Origin: Diplonema japonicum
Taxonomy: Eukaryota; Euglenozoa; Diplonemea; Diplonemida; Diplonemidae
DNA: 64,000 nt
Assembly: GCA_964019335.1 (NCBI GenBank)
Contig: OZ025656.1
Location: forward strand, 494,001 to 558,000
Direction: 5' to 3'
Both the position numbers and the translations under genes were made by a program. Shown in pieces: positions 1 through 10,758 of the stretch (positions are counted from its first letter, which is position 1; each line of letters begins with the position of its first letter). The notes beneath the pieces are model-generated. The model had not been told where the DNA came from. It made no database searches and worked only from the letters and a program-made list of their open reading frames with translations.

Positions 1-361
1 GGTGCTTTGTTGGACGTACTCTCGCAAGATGCATGCATTGGACCAAATCTCCTTCTGAACTAAACGTGGCGGACGTGTCGCAGATGTAACGAACAGTTCT
101 CCTTTTCACTTATTCTGACTTTCGTCTACTTCCACTTCTTCGTAAACAAGAAAGCGGGTTAATGGACAGCCACCTTTGCTGTAAGGTGTGTTGTTGGACG
201 TACTCTCGCAAGATGCCTTCGGAGATGCCCAAGGAATGAAACAAAAACGAGTGACTTTTTGGATACTTGTTTCCCACTTTTTTTCGAAAACAAAAGAAAG
301 CGGGTTAATGGACAGTCACCTTTGCTGTAAGGTGCTTTGTTGGACGTACTCTCGCAAGATG
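1..361. repeat. 62-bp hairpin repeat, array A (one partial, two full copies)
   Basis: Three copies of one unit lie at 1-31 (only the 3' half, cut by the window edge), 154-215 and 300-361. The unit opens with GCGGGTTAATGGACAG, holds the inverted repeat CACCTT-TGCTGT-AAGGTG, and closes with TACTCTCGCAAGATG. The first five bases (GCGGG) can pair with CTCGC near the end, with one G-U pair. Spacers between copies are 84-122 bp and partly similar to spacers in array B at 17901-18492. The units stay open in several frames, which creates short ORFs on both strands; these look like by-products. The rest of the gap to 513 shows no gene. Function unknown: satellite, structured RNA genes and mobile element remnant are all possible. 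Confidence 0.85.
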
Positions 362-513
362 TGTTGTACTTTTCGGCCAATATGTAAGAAATGTCAGGAT
401 GACTTCTACATGTTGGTCGTTGCTTCTTCCTGAATTACTTTTTCGAGGAACATAGCTGACAACACACAGTAGGCTCGCCCCGGAATTCCCCTAAGATCAT
501 CATCCAGGAATAC

Positions 514-933
514 ATGAGTCATTATGATGCTTTAGGGCTGAGTGAAGGAACAGGGGTAAAGGAGGTGGTGACGGCTTACAGGAAGAAGGTGTTAGAAGCA
601 CATCCGGACAAAGGAGGAGACCCCGAGACATTCAGCAAAATACAGGTAGCATACGAAGTTCTAGGGAACGAGGAGAAAAAAGCTGACTACGACAAAGAGA
701 TGTACAGCAAGAAGATGGACTTGGAAAATTGCAGCTCTGAGGTGCACCAGTTGCGAGATGTTCAAAAGACGGAAAACGAGACACGCGACGGGATGGGGTG
801 GGAGATACCGTGCAGGTGTGGGGGTGTCTTTGAAGTGCTGGAAGACGATTTACAAGCAACGCAAGAGGAAGGGGGCGACAGCATGATCGTGGGCTGCACC
901 CACTGCTCGCTGCAGGTGGAGATTGTGCTGTGA
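514..933 (+). CDS. DPH4: DPH4-type J-domain protein (DNAJC24-like), diphthamide synthesis
   Basis: A 139-residue protein with an N-terminal J domain (about 1-65, HPD motif at residues 30-32) and a C-terminal CSL (DPH-type) zinc finger with cysteines at 100, 102, 128 and 131. This two-domain order and length are those of DPH4/DNAJC24, which in other eukaryotes supplies iron to the Dph3/Dph1-Dph2 step of diphthamide formation on elongation factor 2. All four metal ligands and the HPD are intact. The ATG at 514 is the first in frame and starts directly with the J domain, so there is no targeting signal and the protein should be cytosolic. The next gene's ATG is only 63 bp downstream of the stop. 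Confidence 0.85.
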   Translation: MSHYDALGLSEGTGVKEVVTAYRKKVLEAHPDKGGDPETFSKIQVAYEVLGNEEKKADYDKEMYSKKMDLENCSSEVHQLRDVQKTENETRDGMGWEIPCRCGGVFEVLEDDLQATQEEGGDSMIVGCTHCSLQVEIVL

Positions 934-995
934 GTAAATTATCATTGTTTAGCAGACATGGCCGGCCAACTTACACGAAGGCATTTACACATAAC

Positions 996-2669
996 ATGCA
1001 GCCCATAATCACGGTAGAAATATCAGACGACGAAGTTGATGACGAGAAGTTCAACGACTCCCGGCCAAGCTCGCCGGTTTCAGTCGTGCCTAAGCCTTTG
1101 ATTATCTGCAGCCCGTTCAGCTGGACACCAAAAGACACCACAGGCATAGCGACGCCGGACGAACTAGAAGCAGTGATCCTGCTCGAGCGTGAAGTCGATT
1201 GCGTGGAGCTCGTCATCAAATCGCACTTCTACTGGGAGTGGTGCGAGGTGAAACGGACGCTCATAGGCAGCAACATCTCACTGTCGTGCGATTGCGATAG
1301 CTTTAAGACGGTCATCGAGGAATATGTGCGCGGCTCGGAGCTGGAGTACGATGAGGAGATTGTGAATGAAATCGCAACGACGGCCAAAGCGAACGGGATT
1401 ATGTTTCTAGAACCGTTTCTAAACCTTGTCGACACGCCTTTCCACACACACGAACTGAACGCGTTGTGGGGCAGAAGGTCCCTTGCCTACATCAAATCCA
1501 TAGCACACAGTAAGTATCGCATCTTTGAAGCGTACATTCAAGAAGCCTTCCAGAAGGGCGAGTACAGCCACGACATCGACAGTGCCATCCTGCCTGCCGA
1601 CGTGATCTGGAGCGCCTTCGAGGAAGTTGGCATCACGTTCCTCACTGACTACTACAAAAGCATGCTCTATCACAGGTACGCTTCTTGCAGTGGGCGGACA
1701 GAGCTCAAAATGATGAAAGCTGATTCTCTACTAGCGGCCTTGGAGGTTGTCGGCAGTATCGCAGACATCTGGTTGTGCAGAGAGCTCTTGGGATCTGTCA
1801 CCCATGCTTGCAGCAGGGATCTGCTTATGCAGGTTCAAAGCCTGTCGTTCCCCCCCAGATGCTTGATACAAACTTCTGGTTCACCTGCCAGCAGCCTCGC
1901 CCCTAGCCCGAGCTGCACCCCAAGGAACAGCGCCAACACACAGCCTGCACCAATTACACCGGTTACTGCAGTCACCAACATTTCCTTCATGACGAACGCT
2001 GCCAAGGGGGATGTCTTAGCCGATCCGCTGAGGTACAACCTGAGGCATCGAAAGAACCAAAACCAACACGTGGATGTAATCAGGCAGGCCTGCAAAGCTT
2101 GCGATCCCCAGAACACAGGCCATGTTTCCACTGCGGACATGGCGTCTGCTACTCTGCACATCTTCCTCAGCACGCTGCCCGACACGTGCTTCACTGCGCT
2201 GAGTGTCCTGTACAACGACACAGCAGTGCCCCTCATGATCAACTACGAATCCCTGCTGCACGACATATCCCTTAACGAGATGGCGTACGCTACCCGCTGC
2301 AGGGAGGAACCTATGTTCCACGACGAGTGCTGTCAGCTGCTGTCGTTACTATACAACAAATGGAACCTTCGCGGGCGACCGTCTGTTGTGGACGACAAAA
2401 ACACGAAACTACGCCGTCCTGAAGAGATGCAGCAAAGGATCGCCCAGGTGCTGGGAATCAGAATCCCTGATGATCTGCTGAGCCTCTTTATGTGGCAAAT
2501 CATTGATCCCACCCCAGCACCCCCTAGACTGTACGCCATGCCAACAGTTCTGCCAGACACAGCACGTGAGCTGCGTGAAAAGCTGCGAAAGCCACAGCCC
2601 TTGATAGGGTCGCTCGAGGCCGTGCAGTCCATGCTAGAGGTAATGGACGAGAAGGTGTGGGGTTTTTAA
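996..2669 (+). CDS. hypothetical protein with possible EF-hand-like segment
   Basis: A 557-residue protein I do not recognise. The open frame reaches back to 930 only through a GTG, so I use the ATG at 996; a pyrimidine-rich stretch ending in TTTAG at about 950 could be the splice-acceptor for this cistron. The N-terminus is acidic and Ser/Pro-rich. The middle is mostly helical-looking, then comes a low-complexity Ser/Thr/Pro linker (about 300-345). A segment near residues 385-400 reads like a degenerate EF-hand loop (DPQNTGHVSTAD). No signal peptide or membrane segment is seen. It follows DPH4 very closely on the same strand, consistent with co-transcription but not informative about function. 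Confidence 0.7.
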   Translation: MQPIITVEISDDEVDDEKFNDSRPSSPVSVVPKPLIICSPFSWTPKDTTGIATPDELEAVILLEREVDCVELVIKSHFYWEWCEVKRTLIGSNISLSCDCDSFKTVIEEYVRGSELEYDEEIVNEIATTAKANGIMFLEPFLNLVDTPFHTHELNALWGRRSLAYIKSIAHSKYRIFEAYIQEAFQKGEYSHDIDSAILPADVIWSAFEEVGITFLTDYYKSMLYHRYASCSGRTELKMMKADSLLAALEVVGSIADIWLCRELLGSVTHACSRDLLMQVQSLSFPPRCLIQTSGSPASSLAPSPSCTPRNSANTQPAPITPVTAVTNISFMTNAAKGDVLADPLRYNLRHRKNQNQHVDVIRQACKACDPQNTGHVSTADMASATLHIFLSTLPDTCFTALSVLYNDTAVPLMINYESLLHDISLNEMAYATRCREEPMFHDECCQLLSLLYNKWNLRGRPSVVDDKNTKLRRPEEMQQRIAQVLGIRIPDDLLSLFMWQIIDPTPAPPRLYAMPTVLPDTARELREKLRKPQPLIGSLEAVQSMLEVMDEKVWGF

Positions 2670-2742
2670 GTTTGTCTTCATCACTACCCCCCGACACGCA
2701 CTACTTCAGAAATAGGGTTTTTGCAAAGGAAAAGAAAAAGAA

Positions 2743-3347
2743 ATGCTTCGCTTTTTAACCTGTGCACTGCTCTGTGCAGTGTCTGCTGCAGAGGTTGTTG
2801 ATCTGACGTCGCTTAACTTCGACGCCATCGTGGAAGAGGAAAAGCTTGTGCTGGTGAAGTTCTACGCACCGTGGTGCGGGCACTGCAAGAGGCTTGCTCC
2901 GGACTGGGAGAAGCTTGGTGAGGAGGTCAACGCTGACAAGGTAACCATCGCAAAGATCGACTGTACAGAGGTGGGTGATGTGTGCACGAAGTTCGGAGTG
3001 AACGGGTACCCCACCCTGAAGTTCTGGGCCAAGGACTCCAAGACACCCAGCGACTACCCGGGCGGCAGGTCCTTCGATGAGCTGAAGGATTTCATTGATG
3101 AGCAGCTCGGCGGTGGGTGCGGCCCTGACGACAGAGACGCTTGTGACGCCAAAGAGCTTGAGTACATTGACACCTGGAAGGCCAAGGGCTCTGACGCTGC
3201 GAAGGACGTATGTAACCCCATGCACATTCCAACACCCCCTACCCACAGGAACTCCACCGTCTCGAGGCAATGAAGTCCACCCGTGCTCGCACGGCCGACC
3301 AGCTTTCCTGGTACAAAGCCCGAACGAAGCTTCTCAGGAAGCTCTAA
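2743..3347 (+). CDS. small protein disulfide isomerase (single thioredoxin domain), one intron
   Basis: Signal peptide (residues 1-16) followed by one thioredoxin fold with the active site CGHC at 45-48 (context APWCGHCKR) and the GYPT cis-proline loop. This is the a-domain of PDI, which forms and shuffles disulfides in the ER. An intron is inferred at 3208-3248 (GTATGT...CCCACAG, 41 nt). Without splicing the frame ends at 3273 in unrelated sequence; with splicing it ends at the TAA at 3345-3347 and gives 187 residues. The C-terminal 50 residues are a charged helical tail, somewhat like the small D-type tail of ERp29/ERp38-like PDIs. The protein ends in RKL, so no KDEL-type retention signal is present. 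Confidence 0.85.
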
Positions 3348-3495
3348 ACAGTGTCCCCCCCTCCCCCCCGTTACCCTTATAACGTGAACAATTGGCTTGT
3401 AACGGTCTGTTTTCACATAATCCTCCCCCGCCCACCTTCATGGTAGCTCCCGTAACATCCTCTTGTTCCCCGCCCCATTTTACATATATTCAACG

Positions 3496-4333
3496 ATGAC
3501 AACGATGAGCATGAACCACAGGAAGGGGGGGATGACGAAGAAGATCAGCGATGCGATGGTGGGGCGGATAGCAGGGAAGGTGGAAATGATGGTTCTGAAG
3601 AAGTGTGGGAAGCGTGTCGGGAAGGAGCAGAAGAGGAGGGTGAACGAGGACATCCGCGCGTTACTACAAACGAAGGGCGCGTTGGCGCACAAGGATCTCG
3701 CGAAGATAGCGGCGAGGATTGGAAAAGGGTTTACAGAGGAGTCCATGTTACTACCGCCGGTAAACCTTCCCTCGTCGTCTGACGTGAACACCGCAGTGAG
3801 AAGTGAGGTGGGAATAAATTCGAGTGAGATAGAGTCAATGAAGCCTACCCCGACAAATGTGTCCGAGAGGGATAGAGAATATTGGAGGTCAAGACAATCC
3901 CCCGCAAGCCAGTGGGCGACGGGCATCAGCAACGACATACGTACATTCAAAACGGAACAAGCTGAATACCAAACGAAGCTGCGGAACGCTGCATTGCAAC
4001 ATCGTGCAGACCTCGATGCACAGATCCGTGAAAGAAAAGAAGCGGCGCTTCGTGAAAAAGACGAGGAAGAGAGGTACGTGACAAACGTGCAGTCGGCCGC
4101 GCGAACCTCCAACGAGGTGCATCAGAAAGCCGCAGAGCAAAGAAAGCAAGAGTGGACCACGAAGAGGGAGACTCAGCAGAGAGAGATGAACGATTTCCTT
4201 GAACAGAAGAAAACCAAGCTTCAACACGAGCTCCAGGAGGACCGTGCCCAAGCCGACGTCATTAACCAGCAGATTGTAACGGAGCGGCAGTGTGAGTTGG
4301 AGTATGCTAGAGAGGGGGGAAACAAAACAAAAA
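3496..4333 (+). pseudogene. coiled-coil protein gene, 5' part, split by a retrotransposon
   Basis: The open frame starts at the ATG at 3496 (MTTMSMNHRKGG...) and codes about 279 residues before running into foreign sequence. From about residue 160 it is a charged, Glu/Lys/Arg/Gln-rich coiled coil of the kind seen in flagellar or cytoskeletal proteins. The coding sequence meets an A-rich stretch at 4320-4333 that is repeated at 11677-11690, and the coiled coil resumes in register after the second copy. Joining 3496-4333 to the exons 11691-11760, 11814-11888 and 11947-12430 gives exactly 1,467 nt (489 codons) with no internal stop. In this copy of the genome the gene therefore looks broken by the insertion, unless the element is removed by splicing. 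Confidence 0.75.
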
Positions 4334-4355
4334 CAATAGCTATTTACTGCCAACA

Positions 4356-4460
4356 AGTAATGACTTTACCGTTACCTCGAGGTTCCGCATTTTACCGTCG
4401 AGGGCCCGCAGGGCCCGAGATGGTAAAATGCGGAACCGAGAGGTCGGTAAAGCATTACTT
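4356..4460. repeat. long near-perfect hairpin at the 5' end of the retroelement
   Basis: An outer arm, 4356-4372, pairs with 4445-4460 (AAGTAATG.CTTTACCG against CGGTAAAGCATTACTT, with a small mismatch). An inner arm, 4381-4396, pairs perfectly over 16 bp with 4422-4437 (GGTTCCGCATTTTACC and its complement). The loop contains two GGGCCC palindromes. It sits at the start of the element, upstream of ORF1, so it may be a structured 5' UTR RNA. No known ribozyme core could be assigned by eye. Confidence 0.85.
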
Positions 4461-4476
4461 GGCGGTAGGTAAGTGG

Positions 4477-4508
4477 TTTTATTTCACGACACTCTGAAAT
4501 TACTTCAC
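4477..4508. repeat. left inverted repeat of the retroelement
   Basis: The stretch from TTTTATTTCAC to GAAATTACTTCAC is the inverse of 11649-11678 at the other end of the element (GTGAAGTAATTTC ... GTGAAATAAAA), with only the central 6-8 bases differing. Inverted end repeats are not typical of LINEs. The motif GTGAAGTAAT also recurs three times near the right end. Confidence 0.75.
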
Positions 4509-4631
4509 CACGAGGGGCACAACAGGGTGACAAGGGGTACAACAAGAGAGGGGTTACAAAGGTTACAATACACGTTGTTTTTCCACCAAGGGAACACTGG
4601 GTTCGGATAATCAAAAGTCACAACGACAAAA

Positions 4632-7025
4632 ATGCCACCGCAAGGCCGAGGTGGAGCCTCCACGACGGCGGTTCCTGGGCGGGCTTCCTCTCATAAGGGG
4701 AAGTCCGGCGAATCCACCAGGCCGAAGACGAGGGAAGCGGTGCAGGATCTAGCCAATAGGCTGGAGGGTTGGAAGGTGATAGACACCGGAAGAAGGCAGG
4801 GAGACTGCTTCTTCGAGGCGGTGTCGTACGCGGTGCACGGCGCGAGGGACGAGGCGGGGGCGCTGCGGGAGGTGGTGGCCTCTCATCTGGCGGGGAAGGA
4901 CTACTCCTCCTTCATGGTGGAGGAAGGGGAGAAGGCTGCGGCGTGGAAGGAGTACCAGAGGCTGGTAGCTCTTTCGGGAACGTGGGCGGACAGGTGACGG
5001 TCAGCACGATGTCCGTGGTGATGGGACGCAGGATCTGTGTCTTTGCTGTAAGGGATGACGTCCTCACCCTGAGCTGCTTCGAGCCGGGGAGTAGGAATGA
5101 GGTACCAGACACGGCCACGCTATGGCTGGGCTATGTGGAGGGCCACTACGTCTGCGCGGTGAAAGGGGAGGACTCGAAGATGCCTACCACTACAGCGTAT
5201 GTGCCGCCGGTGAGGATCCCACTCCCCATCCGCAGCGAGGGCGCGAAGGACGGGAAGAAGAAGGAGCAGGGCAAGCCGGCACGCAAGGCCATCATCGCTT
5301 GCCTTGCCGAGGACGAGTGGCCCGTGCGCGTGCGGGAGTGGGAAGGGGCGGAGACACAGCCGGAGCGGGCGGTGTACCTTGTCCCGCAAGGCTCTGAACG
5401 GCTGGCAGCGGAGTGGCTAAGGGGCGCGCCGGCTGCAACGGTCGTTTCGTGGGGACGTCTCCCCTACTTCTGCGGCGAGGAGGCTGAGATCCTTCTGAGC
5501 ACGAACGAAGGGCGCGGGAAGACGTGCAGACGCCTGCAGGTGACATCCCGCAATGGTCACCCTGCGATGCCGGACGCAAACAAGGAGGAGATGGAGGAAG
5601 AGGAGGAGCTGGAGGAGCCGGAGACCTGCACCTCGGAACTCTATCTGGTTGCTCAAACATCGCTGGACGCCGAGAAGGCCAGGTCGAGAGTATTGACATG
5701 GCTGAGGGAGAGAGCAGGGCGGTACCTCACCAAGAGAGGCAGGAAGCGGGACGGCGTTTTCGAGGTCCCAATCACGGTGATGAAGACCGATGTCCAGTCG
5801 ATCCTCATGCGCAGTGGCGAGGACGGCGTGTTTGTGCGCCAACCGTGGGAAGCACGCGACCTCCTGCCGGTTTTGTGGCTGGAGGGCACGGCACTGAAAG
5901 CGGCACTGCTATTCAGGCGTGAAGTGTGCGGATGGGGACTGACCTTCAAGAAGTCGGGCAAGTCCGTCGTCTACGGGGTAAGGGTACCGAAAGCCGAGCT
6001 TGACACAGCAAGGCGGGTGCTCAAAGACCGACATGCCGATCTGAAGGTGACAGCGACAGCAGCGACACTGCTCGACGGCGAGCACTATGAGGTACAAGGG
6101 GTGCCCTCTTCGATGAACGGCCTCGAGCTGGAAGACCGCTTGAAACGGTCGGGATGGCCGGTCACGGTGAGGAAGAGGCTGCATAGGTTTGGCGAAAAAC
6201 AATCCTGGGCCGTGACTTCGTGCTCGAAACCGAGAGGTCTGGTTCTGAATGTCCAGGGCACGCGTTGGACCATCCAGCCGCTGGAGGGTGACCTGCAGAA
6301 GAAGAAGAAGAACAAGAAGGGCGCGAGTGACAGTAATAAGGCCGTATTCACATTGCCGCCGAACGCCATATGGGGCAGACAAGCCGGGCAGGCGAACCCA
6401 TCATCCGCGCCTACACCTGCGCCAGTGTCGGACACGCAGGCGTCAACACACCACGCTGCGTCAACACCTGCACTCAACGCCGGTAGCCGAGGCTCTACCC
6501 CCACCGAACGCGCCAGCACCTGCTACGAAAACGATGGCGTCTGTCGACGCTTTCGAGGAGTGGGCGCGGAAGAAAGAGCTGGAGCACGAGCAGGAGAGGA
6601 AAGCGATGGAAGCGAGAGTGGTGGACATGGAGAGGAAGGCTGCCGCGACCATCTCGCTAGTGAAGTCGATGGAGCAGAACATGCAAGCTCTCGGCAGGCA
6701 GATGGAGATGGTAACAACACGTCTCGAGAAGTTGGATGCGGTGGCTGTGGCGGTGTCCGAGCTGGTTAAGACTGTCCAGTCTATCCAGCAGGACATCCAG
6801 ACTGCGAAGCGCACGGACAAGAAGAGGAAGTGCGACGACACGACGACCAGCAAGAAGGCACATTCGGGTGCCCTTGTCCCCACGAGTGCAACGGGTTCGA
6901 TGACACCGATATACCTGCCCGGCGGCACACCGACATGTGCGGCCACACCTGACGTGCACATGGCCATAGCTAACACTATGACCCCCATCCTACCAATCGA
7001 ACATGACCCTGACGAGTTCAACTGA
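4632..7025 (+). pseudogene. retroelement ORF1 with OTU-like cysteine protease domain, frameshifted
   Basis: The ATG at 4632 opens a protein whose residues about 45-120 match the start of the OTU fold: QGDCFFEAV with the nucleophile Cys59, then the helical segment and GTW. One base is then missing in the run at about 4981-4990. The domain continues in another frame (GGQVTVSTMS, and later GYVEGHYVCAV, whose His would be the catalytic partner). That second frame runs on through a long unrecognised region with an acidic patch to about 6500. A second shift leads into a coiled coil (from the ATG at 6534) and a Thr/Pro-rich tail ending at the TGA at 7023-7025. OTU domains are deubiquitinating proteases. 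In this element the domain presumably acts on host or element protein stability, but as read here it is broken. Confidence 0.7.
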
Positions 7026-7064
7026 AGGGACGCCAGCCATGAAGACATCCGGAGGGACATCTTC

Positions 7065-9300
7065 ATGGGTGGAGCTAGGGACCCCAATTCGCTCACAATC
7101 ACAACTCTCAATGTGGGGTCCCTGAGCAATAAGGTGGACGAGGTGTTGGCCATGGAGAGCGACATCTCGTGCTTGCAGGAAGTGAAGCTGACCGCACACG
7201 ACAACACATGATTGGGAGGCATGTTGAGGACAACGGCAGGTATCGTGCGCTGTGGGGAAACCCACAGCCCGGTATCGTGGTCGATGGACTTGCTGCTCCC
7301 GACAAAGCACAAAGAGGTGAGTCGGCATACTAGTACAGCGGTGCAGGCCGGCGATAGTCAAAGCAGTCGCTTCGATGGACGACGGCAACAGGTGGGTCCA
7401 TGCTATGATCAACTTGGACGGACGAGACATGTGGCTCCACCTCATTGTGGTATATTGCCACTCGGGAAGTTACGGCAAACACCAGCGTGAGACACTTTTG
7501 AACAAGGTGCTGAACGATGAGATGTGCCCTGGGAGATGTTCCTATCATCGTCGCGGGGGACCTAAACACCGAGGTGTCGCAATCAGGTGTACTACAGCAG
7601 GCGGTTGGGTGTGACTGGGTGGATGCAGCAGCAATGCAGGCCGAGAAAGACGGGGTAAGGCCGAGCCACACCTTTGTGAGGAGAGCCACTGACACAAAGA
7701 CACGCATCGACTACGTCTTGATGAACCCGATCGCTGCGGCGGGACTACAGAAGGCGTGGGTCCACGACACGGTGTATACCAACGAACACAGATGCCTCTC
7801 CATCAAACTGTGTATCCCTACTCTCAAGAGCAAGACACGCAAGTACTTCATCCCGAAGGAATTGCCGGTGTCGACTGCTAGTGATGACCACGTGATTGAG
7901 CTGCTACAGGCGGAGAGATTCATCCAAAAGCTTGAGGACATCGACGGCGCATACCGTGTGCTGGCTGACGTCTCGGAAAGACACTGCATCACAGGCGTGC
8001 CGATGGAGCAACAGAAGACTTTCCGAGGGAGGGGCGAGGAGCGCAAACCCAAGGAGAAATGCCTGTCGGCCAAGTCTGTAAAGGAAGCCACGGGCGCAGC
8101 GGTGGGTAGACAGAAGTCGATTGCCTGTTTGCAGAGGAAGCTTGCACACATCAGCGCGGAAATCCAGGTGATGATTGACAAGGGACAAGTGTGCAACATG
8201 CCAGTAGTTCTGTTGAAGACTTGGGCGAATGCTCTGAGTTTGCTGGAGAAACTGCCGAACCCTCCAGTATTTGATAGGAACTTGCTGAAGGATGACCTGG
8301 AGTCGATTGTCACCAGACTTCAACTGCTAGACGACAACCTCTCCTCGCTACTACGCGAGATCGCAAAGGACACGAGAGTGGAGCGGGAGAAGAAGTACGA
8401 GGCGAGGATCAACACCCAGTTCCAGGAGGAGCGGAGGGGGATGACCGCCTTTGTGAAAAACACTTCTACGTCAGCGGCGCAGGCAGTGGAGAGCGGCGGA
8501 GTGCTGACCGCAGACCTCGACGAGATGGACAGGATGATGCACGCGGAATGGGACGGCGTGCTCCAGATGTACGGTGAAGGGCATGAAGAACCATCGTACG
8601 AGGCTTTCAAGGCTAGATACGGGCCATACATCTCGACGCATGACATGGTGCTCCAGCCACTGACAGGGGCTGATCTGAGAGCAGTTCTGGCCAAGAAATC
8701 GACGAGGACAGCACCGGGAGTTGATGGGTGGAGGATGGCAGAACTTCGCGCTATGCCAAATGTATTGTTGGATGCGTGGGCGATGCTCTTCAACGCCATC
8801 GAGGTGACAGGGAAGTGGCCGAAGGCACTCCTGACGGCGTTGGTTACGCTGATCCCGAAGGGAGGCGAGAGGACTCCGCTCAACCACCGCCCCATCACAG
8901 TCACGAGTGCGGTCTACAGACTGTGGGCCTGTGCCAGGTTGCGTGATATATCGCCATGGCAAGAGAAATGGGCGGACGACTCGCAGCATGGTTTTCGACC
9001 ACGTCACGGGACGGACAGCATCCTGATGGAGCTCAGCACGCAGCTGGAGACGGCGATGCTGACCAACACCCCTCTTAACGGCATAGCACTGGACTTCGTC
9101 AAGTGCTTCGACAGGGTGCCACAGAAAGTAGCGTTCGGGCTTATGCAAGACCTGGGTTTGCACCAGAGGATACTGACCCCGCTCAAAGCGATGTACGCAG
9201 GCCTCAAAAGACGTTTCCGCTTCCCTACTGGCGTGGGTTCCGAGTTCCACGTGACAAATGGAATTCTCCAAGGGTGTCCAATCTCCGTCGTGACGGACGT
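7065..9300 (+). pseudogene. retroelement ORF2, N-terminal part: APE-type endonuclease and reverse transcriptase to motif B
   Basis: The endonuclease is recognisable in pieces: TLNVGSLSNK (metal-binding Asn), CLQEVK (catalytic Glu), VAGDLNTE (Asp/Asn motif), RIDYVLMNP and a terminal EHRCLSIKL with His. Stops and frameshifts lie between about 7209 and 7520. From 7517 one frame runs through a linker coiled coil into the reverse transcriptase: LIPKGGERTPLNHRPI (motif 1), QHGFRPRHGTDS (motif 2), ALDFVKCFDRVP (motif A, catalytic Asp) and GILQGCPISVV (motif B). Right after motif B, at about 9300, the sequence stops resembling RT; the next motif is on the opposite strand at 10682-10693. The frame ends at 9361 in antisense of the inverted segment. 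Confidence 0.85.
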
Positions 9301-10757
9301 CAACTTCCTGCCTGCGTACCATCTTAGGCTTTTCAGCCACCTGAGGACGCTCTTTATGTAGAACATTAGGACCTTTCCCGACGCTCCGTTCGATTTCAAC
9401 AGCTCCACTGTGGGCACAGTGTGCTGCTTCCCCGTTGTGATCTCATCCCACGGGTTGGTGGTGAGGATCCTGGTGCTCCGTTCAGCCGCTCTGGCGTCTC
9501 GTCTTGTCACGACATCCAACAGGTATCGTTGCACGACTGCCGCCTGTTGCTTCGCAGCCTCCGTTGCGCCTCTTGGAATGATCCCGTGGAGGGCGGTCAC
9601 TGCAGGTAGGTCACTTCGTGTCATCCCGCCATATCTTTCGTTTGTCAGGGCAGCTCTCGCTGGTGCACATTCCCATAGGGCGTGCTCCGTGACTTCTGTC
9701 GTCGTCTGGCATCGATGGTCGCAGACGTCGCACGCAAGAGACGAGCTTTCCACACCCACGTTCATCCAATTGCTTCCCCCACACTCGAGGGTGTACCGTG
9801 AACACTGCACCGCTGATGATCCGCCGCAGTCTGTACGATATCAGCGGTCTCCGTGACTGGAGCTTCCTCCACCAGGCGTTCGTGGACGGACATGCACCCG
9901 CTTCCATTCCAGCAAAAGACGACCTGCCGTGGATCAATTCCTTTGCAACAGCCGGTCTGATCGCCTGTCTTACTTCATGGCGTCTCGCACTGGGCACCAG
10001 AGCGCGCAAACCTTCAATGAAGGACCACCCCTTGTTCAGGAAGGGTAGCCACCTCTTCAGCGAGACCCCTAGCGGCCCCCTCTCCTCGTCGTCCTCTCGC
10101 TCCCGGTACAGTGTAACAATCTCATTGACTCGCTGCCACAGCTGTGGGGAGGTGAGGCTTTCTCGCACCAGGCAGTTCACCGTGTTGTAAACAATCTTCG
10201 CTTGTGGATATGTTGTGTGTCCAGGTAACAGCACATTGAGCACAGCCATCGGGGATCTCATCCTGAAGCGCGGTCCCCACAGGGAAGTCACCGTCGCTGT
10301 ACAGAGCTTCTTCAGCTGGTTGTCAGACGGCGCAGCGTAGGTCGTACATAGACAGGATGGTAGCACAGTGCCCGTCAGCATTGACGCCTTGTTCCCGAAG
10401 CTTAATGGCAATGCACCAAGCCGGGACAAACGGCCTTCGGCGGAATGTAGCTTGTCCAAACTATGTTTCCCGTTCATGTTCAGGATCACGCCAAGCGCCT
10501 TGATCCCCTTCGTCACTCTGAACGATGAGCCTGTGCACTTCAACCAAGGGCCGATCTCATCCTTCGTCGAGAATGCTTGTGACTTGCTTTCGTTAAGGCG
10601 CATGCCTGTCCGCTCGCAAAACTCGATTGTTTTGTTGGTCGCTCTCTTGAGTACCTCGACCAAACGCGCAAGTAGGTACGCGTCGTCCGCGTACGACAGC
10701 GATCGCGAGCCAGGTACCTCAGCAATCACGCACTTCACCATCACTGACACCAGAGCG
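9300..10757 (-). pseudogene. retroelement ORF2, inverted middle: RT motif C, thumb, zinc finger
   Basis: Read on the minus strand, this begins at about 10757 with sequence that would directly follow motif B and reaches SLSYADDAYLLA (motif C, YADD at 10693-10682) within about 25 residues. It continues through LGVILNMNGKH (thumb region) to a C-terminal cysteine/histidine cluster, CDVCDHRC...TEHALWEC at about 9735-9660. That cluster is typical of the ORF2 zinc finger of non-LTR elements. A frameshift separates the long frame (10750-9611) from the finger-bearing frame (9810-9300). The second LINE copy at 13690-14740 holds the same finger and tail in uninterrupted order, which shows that this block has been flipped in place. 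Confidence 0.85.
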
Positions 10758-10758
10758 T

